Source: Hyphococcus sp.
GTDB lineage: Bacteria > Pseudomonadota > Alphaproteobacteria > Caulobacterales > Parvularculaceae
Assembly: GCA_028285645.1 (NCBI GenBank)
Contig: JANQOV010000156.1
Location: 1 to 42,702, forward strand
Length of the DNA stretch: 42,702 bases
Direction: 5' to 3'
Shown here: piece by piece, positions 1 through 8,166 of the stretch
Numbering within the stretch: the stretch's first letter is position 1
Layout of the letters: each line of letters begins with the position of its first letter
Program-made: the position numbers and the translations under genes
Notes under the pieces: generated by a model
The model's input: only the letters and a program-made list of their open reading frames with translations
Told to the model about the DNA's origin: nothing
Databases searched by the model: none

Positions 1-1782
1 CCCGATCTTGTTCAGACCGTTGAGGTGGTGCGTGGCCCCACTTCGGCGCTCTACGGGTCCGGCGCGCTTGGCGGCGTCATCGCTCTGCGAACCGTCACCG
101 CGAATGACCTGCTGCAGGAGGGTGAAACCGCGGGCGTTAAAGTCGGCGCCGGATATCAAAGCGTCAACAATGAATGGCGCGTGACCGGCACAGGCGTTTG
201 GCGCAGTGCTGACGAAAGGTTTGATGTCGTCGGCAATTTCACCGTGCGACAATCGGAGGACATAGAGCTCGGCAGCGGGCTTACGCTGCCAGCGGATGAT
301 GAGATTGTATCCACGCTTCTCAAAACGACCTTTCGCCCGTCGAGTGATTTAACAATGTCAGCGTCCTGGATTCGATTCGGCGGCGACAGCATTGACCCTA
401 ACAATCCGCAGGGCGCGAACATCGCCGGGCCCGGTAATGGCGAAGTGTTTCGTGATATTGAAACAAACACTATCCGTGGCGCGATCAATTATGCGCCGTC
501 ATCCGATCTGATTGATCTCAATCTCGTCGGATATTATACGCAAAACACAGTCGAAGAAGATGAAGTCGATACGACACGGTTGATCTCGCGGGACGTCGAG
601 ACGATTGGCGTTTCCTTAGACAACCGCTCGAGATTTTCTTTTGGTTCCGCCGCAGATCTGATTCTAACCTATGGCGGTGAATATTACCGCGATGAACAGA
701 CGGGTCTGGATAACACCACAGCAGACGGCACACGCGGCGGCGTCCCCAATGCAACAAGCCGTTTTTACGGCGCCTTCGCGCAGGCGGAGCTTTCCTTAAG
801 TCGCCCTCTAGGCGCGCCGGGGATTTTGACGATCATTCCCGGCGTTCGTTGGGATAAGTTTGAAAATGAAGCGCCAGGCGAGCCATCCACTGACGATACC
901 GCCGTTTCTCCGAAGGTCGGCGTGTCATACAAGCCGGTCGAGCAATTGATCATTTTTGGCAACTGGTCTGAGGCGTTTCGCGCCCCGTCCTTCAACGAGA
1001 TCTATGCGGACGGCGTGCATTTTCGAATTCCCAATCTGTCGGTCCCGGGTCCCTTCGGACCCTTTGGTCCGCCCGCTTTTGTAACGAATTTCTTCGTAAC
1101 AAACGAGGATCTGGTTCCTGAGGAATCGCAAACATGGGAAGTTGGCGCTGGTGTCGATTTTGACAGCGTCCTATTCGACGGCGATAGTTTCACCGCAAAG
1201 GGATCGTACTACCGGTCCGACGTCACCAATCTCATCGACCTTGAGGTCAACATTCCGTTTACCTGCTTTTTGACGCCAGGCATGGTTCCGCCATTTGCGC
1301 CGCCTTGCGGTTCCGGCGAAGCATTCGGGAATACAAGCCGAAACGTCAATGTCACTAATGCTGAAATCGACGGCGTTGAACTCGAAGCGCAGTATGATTC
1401 TTCCTACTATTACATGCGCGCTAATTTTTCGACCATTGACGGGCAGGATGTTGATACCGGCGATTTCGTTGGCGTGCTCTCGCCAGACCTGTTCTTTGTT
1501 GATGCCGGCGTTAAATGGCCGGCAACGGACTTGCGATTGGGCGCGCGAGTAACGATTGCTGGCGATTTTAACAAGGTCAATGACCCGACGCTTGTCCGCG
1601 ACGGTTATACCGTCGGCGACGTTTACGCCGTATGGGAACCATCGAGCGGCGCCCTTGAAGGGCTGCGGCTCGACATCGGCGTTGATAATGTCACGGACGC
1701 TGACTACGAGGTCGTCGCTGCCGGCGTCAGTCAGCCCGGGCGAAACGTCAAAGCAGCAATCAGCTGGCGAAAAGGCTTCTAA
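1..1782 (+). CDS. TonB-dependent heme/hemoglobin-type receptor (5' end outside window)
   Basis: Outer-membrane TonB-dependent receptor, 3' part only: the frame is open from base 1, so the signal peptide, TonB box and most of the plug lie upstream. The visible part opens with the end of the plug (VEVVRGPTSALYGSGALGGV, residues about 7-26), the form typical of the hemoglobin/transferrin/lactoferrin receptor family. Further on are the family barrel signatures FRAPSFNEIYADG (about 326-338) and LVPEESQTWEVG. It ends with a barrel-closing strand and a terminal Phe (SWRKGF). By family it would move heme or an iron-protein ligand into the periplasm using TonB energy; the ligand is inferred, not shown. 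A second gene follows 4 bases after the stop, suggesting co-transcription. Confidence 0.88.
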   Translation, partial: PDLVQTVEVVRGPTSALYGSGALGGVIALRTVTANDLLQEGETAGVKVGAGYQSVNNEWRVTGTGVWRSADERFDVVGNFTVRQSEDIELGSGLTLPADDEIVSTLLKTTFRPSSDLTMSASWIRFGGDSIDPNNPQGANIAGPGNGEVFRDIETNTIRGAINYAPSSDLIDLNLVGYYTQNTVEEDEVDTTRLISRDVETIGVSLDNRSRFSFGSAADLILTYGGEYYRDEQTGLDNTTADGTRGGVPNATSRFYGAFAQAELSLSRPLGAPGILTIIPGVRWDKFENEAPGEPSTDDTAVSPKVGVSYKPVEQLIIFGNWSEAFRAPSFNEIYADGVHFRIPNLSVPGPFGPFGPPAFVTNFFVTNEDLVPEESQTWEVGAGVDFDSVLFDGDSFTAKGSYYRSDVTNLIDLEVNIPFTCFLTPGMVPPFAPPCGSGEAFGNTSRNVNVTNAEIDGVELEAQYDSSYYYMRANFSTIDGQDVDTGDFVGVLSPDLFFVDAGVKWPATDLRLGARVTIAGDFNKVNDPTLVRDGYTVGDVYAVWEPSSGALEGLRLDIGVDNVTDADYEVVAAGVSQPGRNVKAAISWRKGF

Positions 1783-1786
1783 ATAA

Positions 1787-2272
1787 ATGAGTTTCGTCAA
1801 GGATCTGCGCATAACCGATCTTGGAACGGGCGGCGGTCTGGCGGTGTGGTCGTTCCGCGCCGCTGCAACCGGCGAATATCCATGCTGCGTCATAAGAAAG
1901 GGTTTCAATTCTGCGTTTGGTGAAGAAGCGCACAGCGCGCTTGGCGCATTGATTGAGTTCGCACAGTTGTTGGGAAGTGCAGGCCGGCGCCGCATTTTGT
2001 TGGCGCGCGCAGGCTGTTGTAGCGTCACAGCCGATGAATTGAGTATCATTGCAACTCTTGCGGCGGCGCAACGCAATGACATTGAATTGTGTGATGCGCA
2101 TCTTAGCTGGCTGATGTGCGGCAGAGGCGAACAACAAGCAAGAGACGCCGCGTTAAAGCTCAGCGCGATATTCGCGAACGCGAAACTGACGATTTTGTCA
2201 GCGCCAGTCGAACTCTCCAGACCGAAACGCCAAGGCCCGCTTCCCGTGTTCTATGCCGTAGGACATGCTTGA
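1787..2272 (+). CDS. uncharacterised 161-aa protein coupled to the heme-type receptor
   Basis: I do not recognise this family. The ATG lies 4 bases after the receptor stop, so the two are probably translated together. The product has no signal peptide or membrane segment and looks like a cytosolic alpha/beta protein. It has six Cys, including adjacent pairs in YPCCVI (about 32-37) and RAGCCSVTADE (about 73-83), and a helical stretch around ATLAAAQRNDIELCDAHLSW. Its position suggests a role in handling the imported ligand (heme or iron), for example as an accessory or regulatory protein, but no heme-oxygenase or HmuS/HutZ signature is visible. Codon use and GC resemble the receptor, so I accept it as a real gene. 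Confidence 0.7.
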   Translation: MSFVKDLRITDLGTGGGLAVWSFRAAATGEYPCCVIRKGFNSAFGEEAHSALGALIEFAQLLGSAGRRRILLARAGCCSVTADELSIIATLAAAQRNDIELCDAHLSWLMCGRGEQQARDAALKLSAIFANAKLTILSAPVELSRPKRQGPLPVFYAVGHA

Positions 2273-2626
2273 GATACCCGTAAACCGCGCTGACGGGGGC
2301 TCACAAATAAGCCGTGGTTCCAATTCAAATGAGGCGTTGGAGTGGCGATAAGGTTGAATGATTTTGCTGATTCGATCTTGTTCGTCGAAAGAACTCATGC
2401 TGAACGCTTCAAGCAAAAAAGTACTCGAAAATTTGTACGATCATTGAACGCTAACTGGTGCTGATGGTTCAAGCCGGAGACGCGCCGGGAATTCGTGATC
2501 GCACTATCAAGGTTAATATTCAGTAGTCGGTACACCATGAAAAATTATCTCCGCGGATATTGCTTTCGTCCGCACAAGCTGTTCTGTTAACAGCAAAAAA
2601 GAGTTCAATCATAATGAGTTAAGCGC
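2273..2626 (+). other. 354-base non-coding stretch, no feature recognised
   Basis: No ORF with convincing codon use on either strand; the short minus-strand frame at 2198-2416 overlaps the 161-aa gene in antisense and looks like a shadow. AT content rises towards the next gene, which may reflect its promoter, but I cannot pin down -35/-10 boxes. Confidence 0.5.
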
Positions 2627-3343
2627 ATGAATGGTAGAGTAGCGATTGCGGAGAGGATTTTTCAAAGCGGATTCTCACCGTTAAAAATCTCGCAATACGT
2701 TCTGACCATTGCTTTTCCTGCTACGCTTTTTGTTCTCGTCATTTTGCAGCCATGGATGGAGCCGAGCTTGCTGATCACCGATGTGATAAGTGCGGCGCAA
2801 ATGGTTGGAGCTGAGCGGTGCTGCAGCGTGTATTTCGGCGCATTGTCAAATTTCGGCATACTAAACTGGACTGTCGCGGCAGGCGTTTCTCTTTTTACCG
2901 GGCTTGTTCTCTTTATCATGCGCGCAGAGGCGACATTGATTCGTTTTTTAGTCCTCAGCGGCATACTCACAGGGTGGTTTGCTCTTGATGATATGTATCT
3001 TTTCCATGACCAGTTTCTCCCTGGTATTGGCGTCAATGAAAATTTCGTCTTATTGAGTTATGCATTGGCGGCGCTGTTTTATTTGTTAGATTCACGGCGT
3101 GAGATCCTTAAGACGGATTACGTGCTGTTCGGTATTAGCGGCTTTTTTCTGTTTTTGAGTTTGTTTTCTGACGTATTGAGGCAAGTCATTGATGTGACCG
3201 CGACTCAATACTTAGAAGATGCCTCAAAAGTCATCGGTATTTTTTGTTGGATGACATACCACATAAGCGCCTCGGCCCGCGCGATTTTAGTGACAATGAA
3301 AGTAATTGGTGATGAAGCCACGCCACTCATAAGGTCAGATTAA
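2627..3343 (+). CDS. uncharacterised multi-pass inner-membrane protein (238 aa)
   Basis: Integral membrane protein of unknown function. Hydrophobic segments occur at about residues 22-43, 83-103, 107-126, 137-154, 164-184 and 198-216, giving roughly six helices. A conserved-looking polar motif, ALDDMYLFHD (about 123-132), sits at a membrane boundary, and a second polar stretch with SDVLRQ and LEDASK precedes the last helix. Paired Asp plus His in this setting could be metal-binding or catalytic, but this is inference. Base composition is clearly more AT-rich than the neighbouring housekeeping genes (many TTT/TTA/ATT codons), which suggests recent acquisition. It stands alone, with about 350 bases of non-coding DNA on each side. 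Confidence 0.75.
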   Translation: MNGRVAIAERIFQSGFSPLKISQYVLTIAFPATLFVLVILQPWMEPSLLITDVISAAQMVGAERCCSVYFGALSNFGILNWTVAAGVSLFTGLVLFIMRAEATLIRFLVLSGILTGWFALDDMYLFHDQFLPGIGVNENFVLLSYALAALFYLLDSRREILKTDYVLFGISGFFLFLSLFSDVLRQVIDVTATQYLEDASKVIGIFCWMTYHISASARAILVTMKVIGDEATPLIRSD

Positions 3344-3724
3344 CAACGTGGATAATCCGAGTAGCTGGTTTTCGAATTGCCCCCATACGAGTTCTTGCAG
3401 GGCGCTATTTGGAAAGCTGCTCCAAAATAACGGAACCGAATTTGCGGGTTAGCTTTAACACGCTGCGAGAGAGATCGAATTCGGCGACCACCGGTGGTGC
3501 GAAGAATATAGCAGGACGGGTGTTAACCTAGATCGCCGGATGCATGCGCGGTTCAATCTGTGGAAAACGAGCGCTGCTTGAAATGAGTTGCAACGAAAAA
3601 CTTCGTAGATTTTTCGTAAACAATGCTCGGCGTTCACGAACAGTTCCGCACAAAACGATACAGATCGGAACAGTCGCAAATCGTTTAAAGCGTTGATCAA
3701 AGCCGCTTAATTAAAGGGTTTGCG
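3344..3724 (+). other. 381-base non-coding stretch before tRNA-Thr
   Basis: No supported gene: the 81-codon minus-strand frame at 3455-3700 has no ribosome-binding site or recognisable composition. One perfect 12-base palindrome, ACCACCGGTGGT, is at 3487-3498. I found no copy of the tRNA 3' end that could mark an integration site. Confidence 0.45.
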
Positions 3725-3799
<75 letters not shown>

Positions 3800-3906
3800 G
3801 GATTTATCGAGTGTGCGGCTTCTAGCAAGGTTCTCGCCAGATTCAAGCTTCGCCAAATTGGGGCGTGATGTGGGAAGGCCGTGACACGCGAGCCGATTGC
3901 CGCTTG

Positions 3907-3945
3907 TAAAATACACCAATAGCGTGTATTTTAGTGTTCGAACAC
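3907..3945. promoter_or_regulatory. two abutting palindromes (possible operator)
   Basis: A perfect 10-base inverted repeat, TAAAATACAC (3907-3916) and GTGTATTTTA (3924-3933) with a 7-base spacer, is followed with no gap by a perfect 12-base palindrome GTGTTCGAACAC (3934-3945). Two perfect dyads back to back in otherwise non-coding DNA suggest a protein-binding site. It lies about 110 bases upstream of the minus-strand tRNA-Thr and 120 bases before a possible small plus-strand ORF. No T-run follows, so it does not look like a terminator. The binding protein is unknown. Confidence 0.45.
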
Positions 3946-4066
3946 GTTAAGAATGAACGAAGTTGGTTCTGCCCGGCGCTGCTGAAAGATCGCGTGTGCG
4001 CACCATGAAATCCTTGATGTAAAGTCGCTATCGGTCGCTTCAGATGAGGCGTGTACTGAGGAATTG

Positions 4067-4201
4067 ATGATGTTGAATGCGAAACGAGCGCGGGCGAAGC
4101 AGTGTCGTTTATTGGAACGAATCTATATTGCCTCTGCGATAAGAAATTTGGAAAGGTTCAAAATCTTTTCAATCGAAGCCCGTTTGAAAACGCGCATTTA
4201 A
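4067..4201 (+). CDS. possible 44-aa basic small protein
   Basis: Short frame starting at tandem ATG codons (4067 and 4070) preceded by a GAGGA ribosome-binding-like sequence at 4058-4062. The product is basic (MMLNAKRARAKQ at the N-terminus, ending RLKTRI) with no recognised family, signal peptide or membrane segment. It lies in a 539-base stretch (3800-4338) with no other gene and just after the double palindrome. It could equally be chance in non-coding DNA; the only support is the start-site context. Confidence 0.25.
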   Translation: MMLNAKRARAKQCRLLERIYIASAIRNLERFKIFSIEARLKTRI

Positions 4202-4338
4202 TTCATGCGTTCTAAAACGCTCGCACTTACGAACTTTCTTCGCTGATTACAAAAAAGTGATTTGGCTTGAGCATGCAGCGCAATGCAATCAGTCAAGCGC
4301 ATAGTCAACGACAGTAAATAAAAATAGGTGGGCCGACG

Positions 4339-4725
4339 ATGAATTCAGAGAATTTCAACCCGACCGAATCACCTGATCGCATCATGCGTAGTTGCCCGTT
4401 TTGTGGGCGGCAAAATACGCTTGTCATTGATACCCAAAGCGATGACGTGAGCGACGAATTTTTGCGCGTTGTGTGCGATCCCCACCGTCAAGGTTGCGGG
4501 GCAGAAGGGCCGCTGGTTCGCGTCGCTTGGAAACGAGGGATAACGCTTGCCAGCGAAGCGGTTCGCCTTTGGAATGAGCGTGCTGATAATGTGTGCGAGG
4601 AAGCGCCGCTCGCTCGCCAATCATCCAAAGAGGGCTTAACTCGGAATGCCGAAGGGGGTGAAAATATCAGGACCCACACGGACGGGTTTGCGGCTTTTGG
4701 CGTTGATAAGGCACCAATCAGTTAG
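4339..4725 (+). CDS. Lar-family (restriction-alleviation-like) zinc-ribbon protein
   Basis: Small soluble protein whose N-terminal two-thirds fits the Lar restriction-alleviation-like zinc-ribbon family. CPFCG lies at about residues 19-23, a second pair of Cys in VVCDPHRQGCGAEGP at about 44-58, and the family ending motif EAVRLWNERA at about 72-81. Family members are common on phages; the Rac-prophage Lar protein modulates a type I restriction system, but many chromosomal members have no tested role. The last 47 residues are unlike the family and polar. The final 30 codons overlap the 3' end of the minus-strand thioesterase gene. Location in the AT-richer tRNA-Thr segment fits a horizontally acquired gene. 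Confidence 0.7.
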   Translation: MNSENFNPTESPDRIMRSCPFCGRQNTLVIDTQSDDVSDEFLRVVCDPHRQGCGAEGPLVRVAWKRGITLASEAVRLWNERADNVCEEAPLARQSSKEGLTRNAEGGENIRTHTDGFAAFGVDKAPIS

Positions 4726-5085
4726 GAGTTTGGCTGAGGCTCGCGTTGCGCGCGGTTTGCGAATATCCACATGGCGCTCAAAGCGCGCGCCGCGGGCGCG
4801 TCCGAGCCAAGTGCGTATTTCAACCGTTTCGCCTTCCACCACCTGGTCGCGATAATCAATCTCGTGGCGCAACACGACCCAAACATATTTGCGCACAAGA
4901 TCGATCGAACCGACTCGCATCCAGTGTGCCGTCGCGATCTCCTGGGCCCAGACCAGATAGACTGCGTTATTAACGTGACCGAGTTCGTCAATTTCGTCCG
5001 CGGTTGCAACCCGCGTCGCCATGGCGGCTGTTTCAAAAGAAACGGCGCCGTTGATATTGCCTGTTAATGTCGCCGGTTCGATCAT
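4636..5085 (-). CDS. acyl-CoA thioesterase, hotdog fold (4HBT family)
   Basis: Single hotdog-fold domain of 149 aa, likely hydrolysing acyl-CoA thioesters in the cytosol. The family active-site segment DEIDELGHVNNAVYLVWAQE is near residues 29-48, including the Asp and the HVNN turn typical of the 4-hydroxybenzoyl-CoA thioesterase/YbgC group. I chose the ATG at 5085: the frame is open further upstream, but that translation (to 5382) has no family resemblance and overlaps the next gene. The gene converges on and overlaps by 90 bases the Lar-like gene. The natural acyl substrate cannot be read from sequence. Confidence 0.82.
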   Translation of the reverse strand: MIEPATLTGNINGAVSFETAAMATRVATADEIDELGHVNNAVYLVWAQEIATAHWMRVGSIDLVRKYVWVVLRHEIDYRDQVVEGETVEIRTWLGRARGARFERHVDIRKPRATRASAKLLTDWCLINAKSRKPVRVGPDIFTPFGIPS

Positions 5086-5263
5086 CAAGCTAGGTCTGTT
5101 GTTGCGGGCGGCGGGGCGTTTTAGCGCCCCCGCGCCGACGGACCACAGAACGGCGTGCGATTCAATGATCTTTTTCAGCCTGCAGGTTGGTTTTGGAATC
5201 GGCAAAAACCGGGACGCGCTGCGGCGCTGTCCCGGTTTGGTCGCGTCTGAGATGTGTCGCCGC

Positions 5264-5581
5264 CTAGTTTGAAAGCGACGCCAGCTGGTCGCCTTCGCCG
5301 CCGGTCCAGGCGATGTCGATGACTTCGCCGCGTTTAACGGCGCATTCGACCGTTTCCCGCTCATCGCCCGAGCGCATTTCAAAGGTCAGTTTCTTCACCG
5401 CACCGCCGCGGATCGACTTGAACTTGAAATTAACGTCGTCGCCAGCGAGCGTCGGTTGGGCGGCGAACGCTTCCTGGCAGAGTTCAAGCTTGTCCTGCGT
5501 GCTGCTGGCGGCCATGGCGCCGGTTGAGGCGAAAAGCGCGGCGCTGGAAAGGGCGGCGATTGTGATGGTCTTGATGGTCAT
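5264..5581 (-). CDS. small exported protein of unknown function
   Basis: 105-aa protein with a clear Sec signal peptide: MTIKTITIAALSSAALFAST, then GAMA with likely cleavage before ASSTQ. The mature part (about 80 residues) is soluble, with two Cys (about residues 35 and 80) that could form a disulfide in the periplasm, and strands around VNFKFKSIRG and KLTFEMRS. No domain is recognised. A GGAGACAGACC-type ribosome-binding sequence precedes the ATG. It is divergent from the LysR gene at 5706, with 124 bases between the starts, so it is a candidate target of that regulator. Confidence 0.72.
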   Translation of the reverse strand: MTIKTITIAALSSAALFASTGAMAASSTQDKLELCQEAFAAQPTLAGDDVNFKFKSIRGGAVKKLTFEMRSGDERETVECAVKRGEVIDIAWTGGEGDQLASLSN

Positions 5582-5663
5582 GGTCTGTCTCCTGGTTCGG
5601 TTGGCTTCGTGAACTTGATGATTGCCAAGATAGGCGCCGCTGCGTTATGATAGAAATGCATAG

Positions 5664-5684
5664 TTGGCATATTGAATATAACAA
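5664..5684. promoter_or_regulatory. LysR-type operator candidate
   Basis: A 21-base imperfect dyad with outer arms TTG and CAA and inner arms ATAT and ATAT symmetric about base 5674; only the two bases between each outer and inner arm break the symmetry. AT-rich interrupted dyads with a T-N11-A core are the usual binding sites of LysR regulators. The site ends 21 bases upstream of the LysR start codon, in the shared divergent promoter region, which fits autoregulation plus control of the exported-protein gene. Binding is inferred. Confidence 0.42.
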
Positions 5685-5705
5685 TGACGCATAGAGGAGA
5701 GGCTC

Positions 5706-6662
5706 ATGGAAAAGCGGCTGGAAAGCCTCGATCTCAACCTGCTTTTGGTGTTGCACTGGCTTTTGACCGAACAGAATGTGACGGCCGCCGCCGACAAGAT
5801 TGGACTTTCACAGCCGGCGACGAGCCGCGCGCTGGCGCGGCTTCGGGAGGTTTTTGACGATCCGCTGTTGGTCAAGACCGGCGGCGAGATGAGCCCGACG
5901 CCGATGGCGGAAAGACTGCAGCCGGCGGTCGCCCGCGCCATTGAGCGATGCCGGGACGTGTTGCGCGTTTCAAGCCGTTTCGAGCCCTCAAGCCAGGCTG
6001 GTCAGTTCCGCATCGCCTGCGTTGACTTCACCGGCGCCATGGCGGCAATGGCGTGGGCGAAGGTGATTGCGCCTGAAGCGCCGGGGCTGGAGCTGGATAT
6101 TGTTAACCCAACGATTGCCGCCAGCCGCGATCTTGTCTCCGGCAAGATTGATCTTGTTATCCTGCCGGATATTGCCGTGCTCGAATTACCGCCAAGCGTT
6201 GATATCGATCAGTTTGTGCGCCGCCCCATCCTGCAGCAGGAGTTTCAATGCGCATTTCGCAAAAATCATCCGATGGCGGGGGAGAACATCACGTTAAAGC
6301 GGTACGCCGCGATGGATCATGTGCTCGTTGCGCCCCAGGGCGGCAAGACGGGCTTTGTTGATCGCTCGCTTGCTGAACAGGGATTGACCCGAAGGATTGC
6401 TTACAGAACATCGACTTTTTTACTCGCGCTGCCGATTCTCATGAAAACCGATTGCGTTCTGACGGCGCCGATCGGGATGTTGCAGCTCTATGCCGAAAAT
6501 CTTGTCATATTCCCGCCGCCATTCAAGGTCGCCGGCAATACGCTGTTCGGCGCTTGGCATCCGAATTGGACCCATGACGAGCGTCATCGCTGGGTTCGGG
6601 AAAAACTCTTTGCCGAAATGGCGCTGGAAGCCGAGCAAATAAGGGGCCGCGCCGGGAAATAG
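5706..6662 (+). CDS. LysR-family transcriptional regulator
   Basis: 318-aa regulator of standard LysR length. The N-terminal winged helix-turn-helix covers about residues 6-65 (LDLNLLLVLHWLLTEQNVTA, then GLSQPATSRALARLRE). The effector-binding domain runs from about 98 to 300 and starts with FRIACVDF. The helix-turn-helix resembles the NodD/NahR-like branch, which often starts LDLNLL. The start ATG is preceded by AGAGGAGAGG. It is transcribed away from the small exported protein, so that gene is the most likely local target. The effector is unknown. Confidence 0.9.
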   Translation: MEKRLESLDLNLLLVLHWLLTEQNVTAAADKIGLSQPATSRALARLREVFDDPLLVKTGGEMSPTPMAERLQPAVARAIERCRDVLRVSSRFEPSSQAGQFRIACVDFTGAMAAMAWAKVIAPEAPGLELDIVNPTIAASRDLVSGKIDLVILPDIAVLELPPSVDIDQFVRRPILQQEFQCAFRKNHPMAGENITLKRYAAMDHVLVAPQGGKTGFVDRSLAEQGLTRRIAYRTSTFLLALPILMKTDCVLTAPIGMLQLYAENLVIFPPPFKVAGNTLFGAWHPNWTHDERHRWVREKLFAEMALEAEQIRGRAGK

Positions 6663-6723
6663 CAAGGTTGAAAGACGGACCGCTTGCTTGACCCTAGGGC
6701 TATCGCGCTTATGGTCCGCGGCC

Positions 6724-6897
6724 ATGCCGTCCCAACCGCCCAAACAACAACAAACGCCGCGGCAGCGTCGCGAGATCGCCTCGAAAAAGCCCGTCCCGTC
6801 CGCTAGCACCGCTTCTTCTGGGCGCGAAGAGCGGCTGGCCGAGGCGCTGCGGGAAAATTTGCGCCGCCGAAAGGCCGCCAATAAGAAAGACAAATAA
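6724..6897 (+). CDS. small basic protein translationally coupled to murA
   Basis: 57-aa Lys/Arg/Gln/Ala-rich protein, [18 protein letters not shown] at the N-terminus and a C-terminal amphipathic helix [16 protein letters not shown]. Small proteins with this [10 protein letters not shown] tail are, to my knowledge, a conserved unnamed companion of murA in alphaproteobacteria. Its TAA shares one base with the murA ATG (TAATG), so murA translation is probably coupled to it. I use the ATG at 6724; one 12 codons upstream (6688) gives an extension unlike the rest of the protein. No strong Shine-Dalgarno is visible. Function is unknown. Confidence 0.65.
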   Translation: MPSQPPKQQQTPRQRREIASKKPVPSASTASSGREERLAEALRENLRRRKAANKKDK

Positions 6898-8156
6898 TGG
6901 ACAAGCTGGCGATTATCGGGGGCCGGCCGCTATTTGGCGAAATCGCGATCAGCGGCGCCAAAAACTCGGCGCTGAAAGTGATGGCGGCGTCGCTTCTGTC
7001 TGACGAGGCGCTGACGCTTCACAATGTGCCACGGCTTGCCGATGTCGACATGTTGTTGCGGCTTCTGGCGCAGCATGGTGTTGACGCGTCTTTCGAGGGC
7101 TCAACGCTTCGCCTTAACGCCAAGACCATCACATCGACGCTTGCGCCTTATGATCTTGTTCGCAAAATGCGCGCGAGCTTTAACGTGCTCGGGCCGCTTC
7201 TCGCACGGGAAGGCGCAGCGAAAGTATCGCTGCCGGGCGGTTGCGCGATTGGCGCCCGCCCGGTTGACCTCCATCTTAAGGCGCTTGAAGCCATGGGGGC
7301 GAGCGTTGCGCTAGATGAAGGTTATGTGATCGCCGAAGCGCCATCGGGATTGCACGGCGCTGAAATCGCGTTTCCTTTCGTATCGGTAGGCGCAACTGAA
7401 CATACGATGTTGGCGGCGGTGTTGGCGAGAGGCGAAACCGTTATCGAGAACGCAGCACGCGAGCCCGAGATTGCCGATCTTGCGGATTGCCTGAATGCTA
7501 TGGGCGCTGATATTTCTGGCGCCGGCGGAACGACGATTCGTGTTACCGGCGTTGATCGTCTGCATACGGCGGAGCACCGGGTGTTGCCGGACCGAATTGA
7601 GACCGGCGCCTATATGATGGCGGTGGGCGTCGCCGGCGGCGAACTGACACTGACGGAGACCCGCGGCGAATTGCTTGGCGCAGCCTTGCCGGCGCTCGAA
7701 GAAACCGGCCTTCATATCGAAGAAACAGAAACGGGGCTTCGCATTCGAAAAACCACAGACCGATTGCACGCCATGGATATTGTGACGGAACCGTTTCCGG
7801 GCTTTCCAACCGATTTGCAAGCGCAGTTCATGGCGATGATGGCGACGGCCGAGGGCGTCTCGACCATCAAGGAGACGATTTTCGAAAACCGTTTTATGCA
7901 TGCGCCGGAATTGTCGCGCATGGGCGCGCAAATCTCTGTAGACGGAGAGACGGCGACGGTGCGCGGCGTTGAGCGCCTTAAAGGCGCGCCAGTGATGGCG
8001 ACTGATTTGAGGGCTTCCATGTCGCTGGTAATTGCCGCGCTCGGCGCTGAAGGCCAGACCATGGTCAACCGCGTCTACCACCTTGACCGCGGCTTTGAAC
8101 GGCTCGAAGAAAAGCTCGCCCAATGCGGCGCGCTGATTGAGCGCGTGAAGGAATAG
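6897..8156 (+). CDS. murA: UDP-N-acetylglucosamine 1-carboxyvinyltransferase
   Basis: First committed step of peptidoglycan synthesis: transfers enolpyruvate from phosphoenolpyruvate to UDP-GlcNAc in the cytosol. At 419 aa it is the usual length. It shows the substrate-binding Lys in [10 protein letters not shown] (Lys22), the catalytic-loop Cys in [19 protein letters not shown] (Cys116), which is also the fosfomycin target, and the FPTDLQAQF motif carrying the catalytic Asp. The start overlaps the stop of the preceding small gene by one base; DUF2948 follows 10 bases after the stop. Nothing in the sequence suggests a defect. Confidence 0.97.
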   Translation: MDKLAIIGGRPLFGEIAISGAKNSALKVMAASLLSDEALTLHNVPRLADVDMLLRLLAQHGVDASFEGSTLRLNAKTITSTLAPYDLVRKMRASFNVLGPLLAREGAAKVSLPGGCAIGARPVDLHLKALEAMGASVALDEGYVIAEAPSGLHGAEIAFPFVSVGATEHTMLAAVLARGETVIENAAREPEIADLADCLNAMGADISGAGGTTIRVTGVDRLHTAEHRVLPDRIETGAYMMAVGVAGGELTLTETRGELLGAALPALEETGLHIEETETGLRIRKTTDRLHAMDIVTEPFPGFPTDLQAQFMAMMATAEGVSTIKETIFENRFMHAPELSRMGAQISVDGETATVRGVERLKGAPVMATDLRASMSLVIAALGAEGQTMVNRVYHLDRGFERLEEKLAQCGALIERVKE

Positions 8157-8166
8157 GAGACGAAGG

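Noticed and set aside
1171-2082. 303-codon open frame on the minus strand
   Set aside because: Antisense to the TonB receptor and its partner; it arises from the codon bias of the real genes and has no family resemblance.
3455-3700. 81-codon minus-strand frame before tRNA-Thr
   Set aside because: No ribosome-binding site, no family resemblance and irregular codon use; treated as non-coding.
7311-8123. 270-codon minus-strand frame
   Set aside because: Lies entirely antisense to murA, with Arg/His-rich composition typical of shadow frames.
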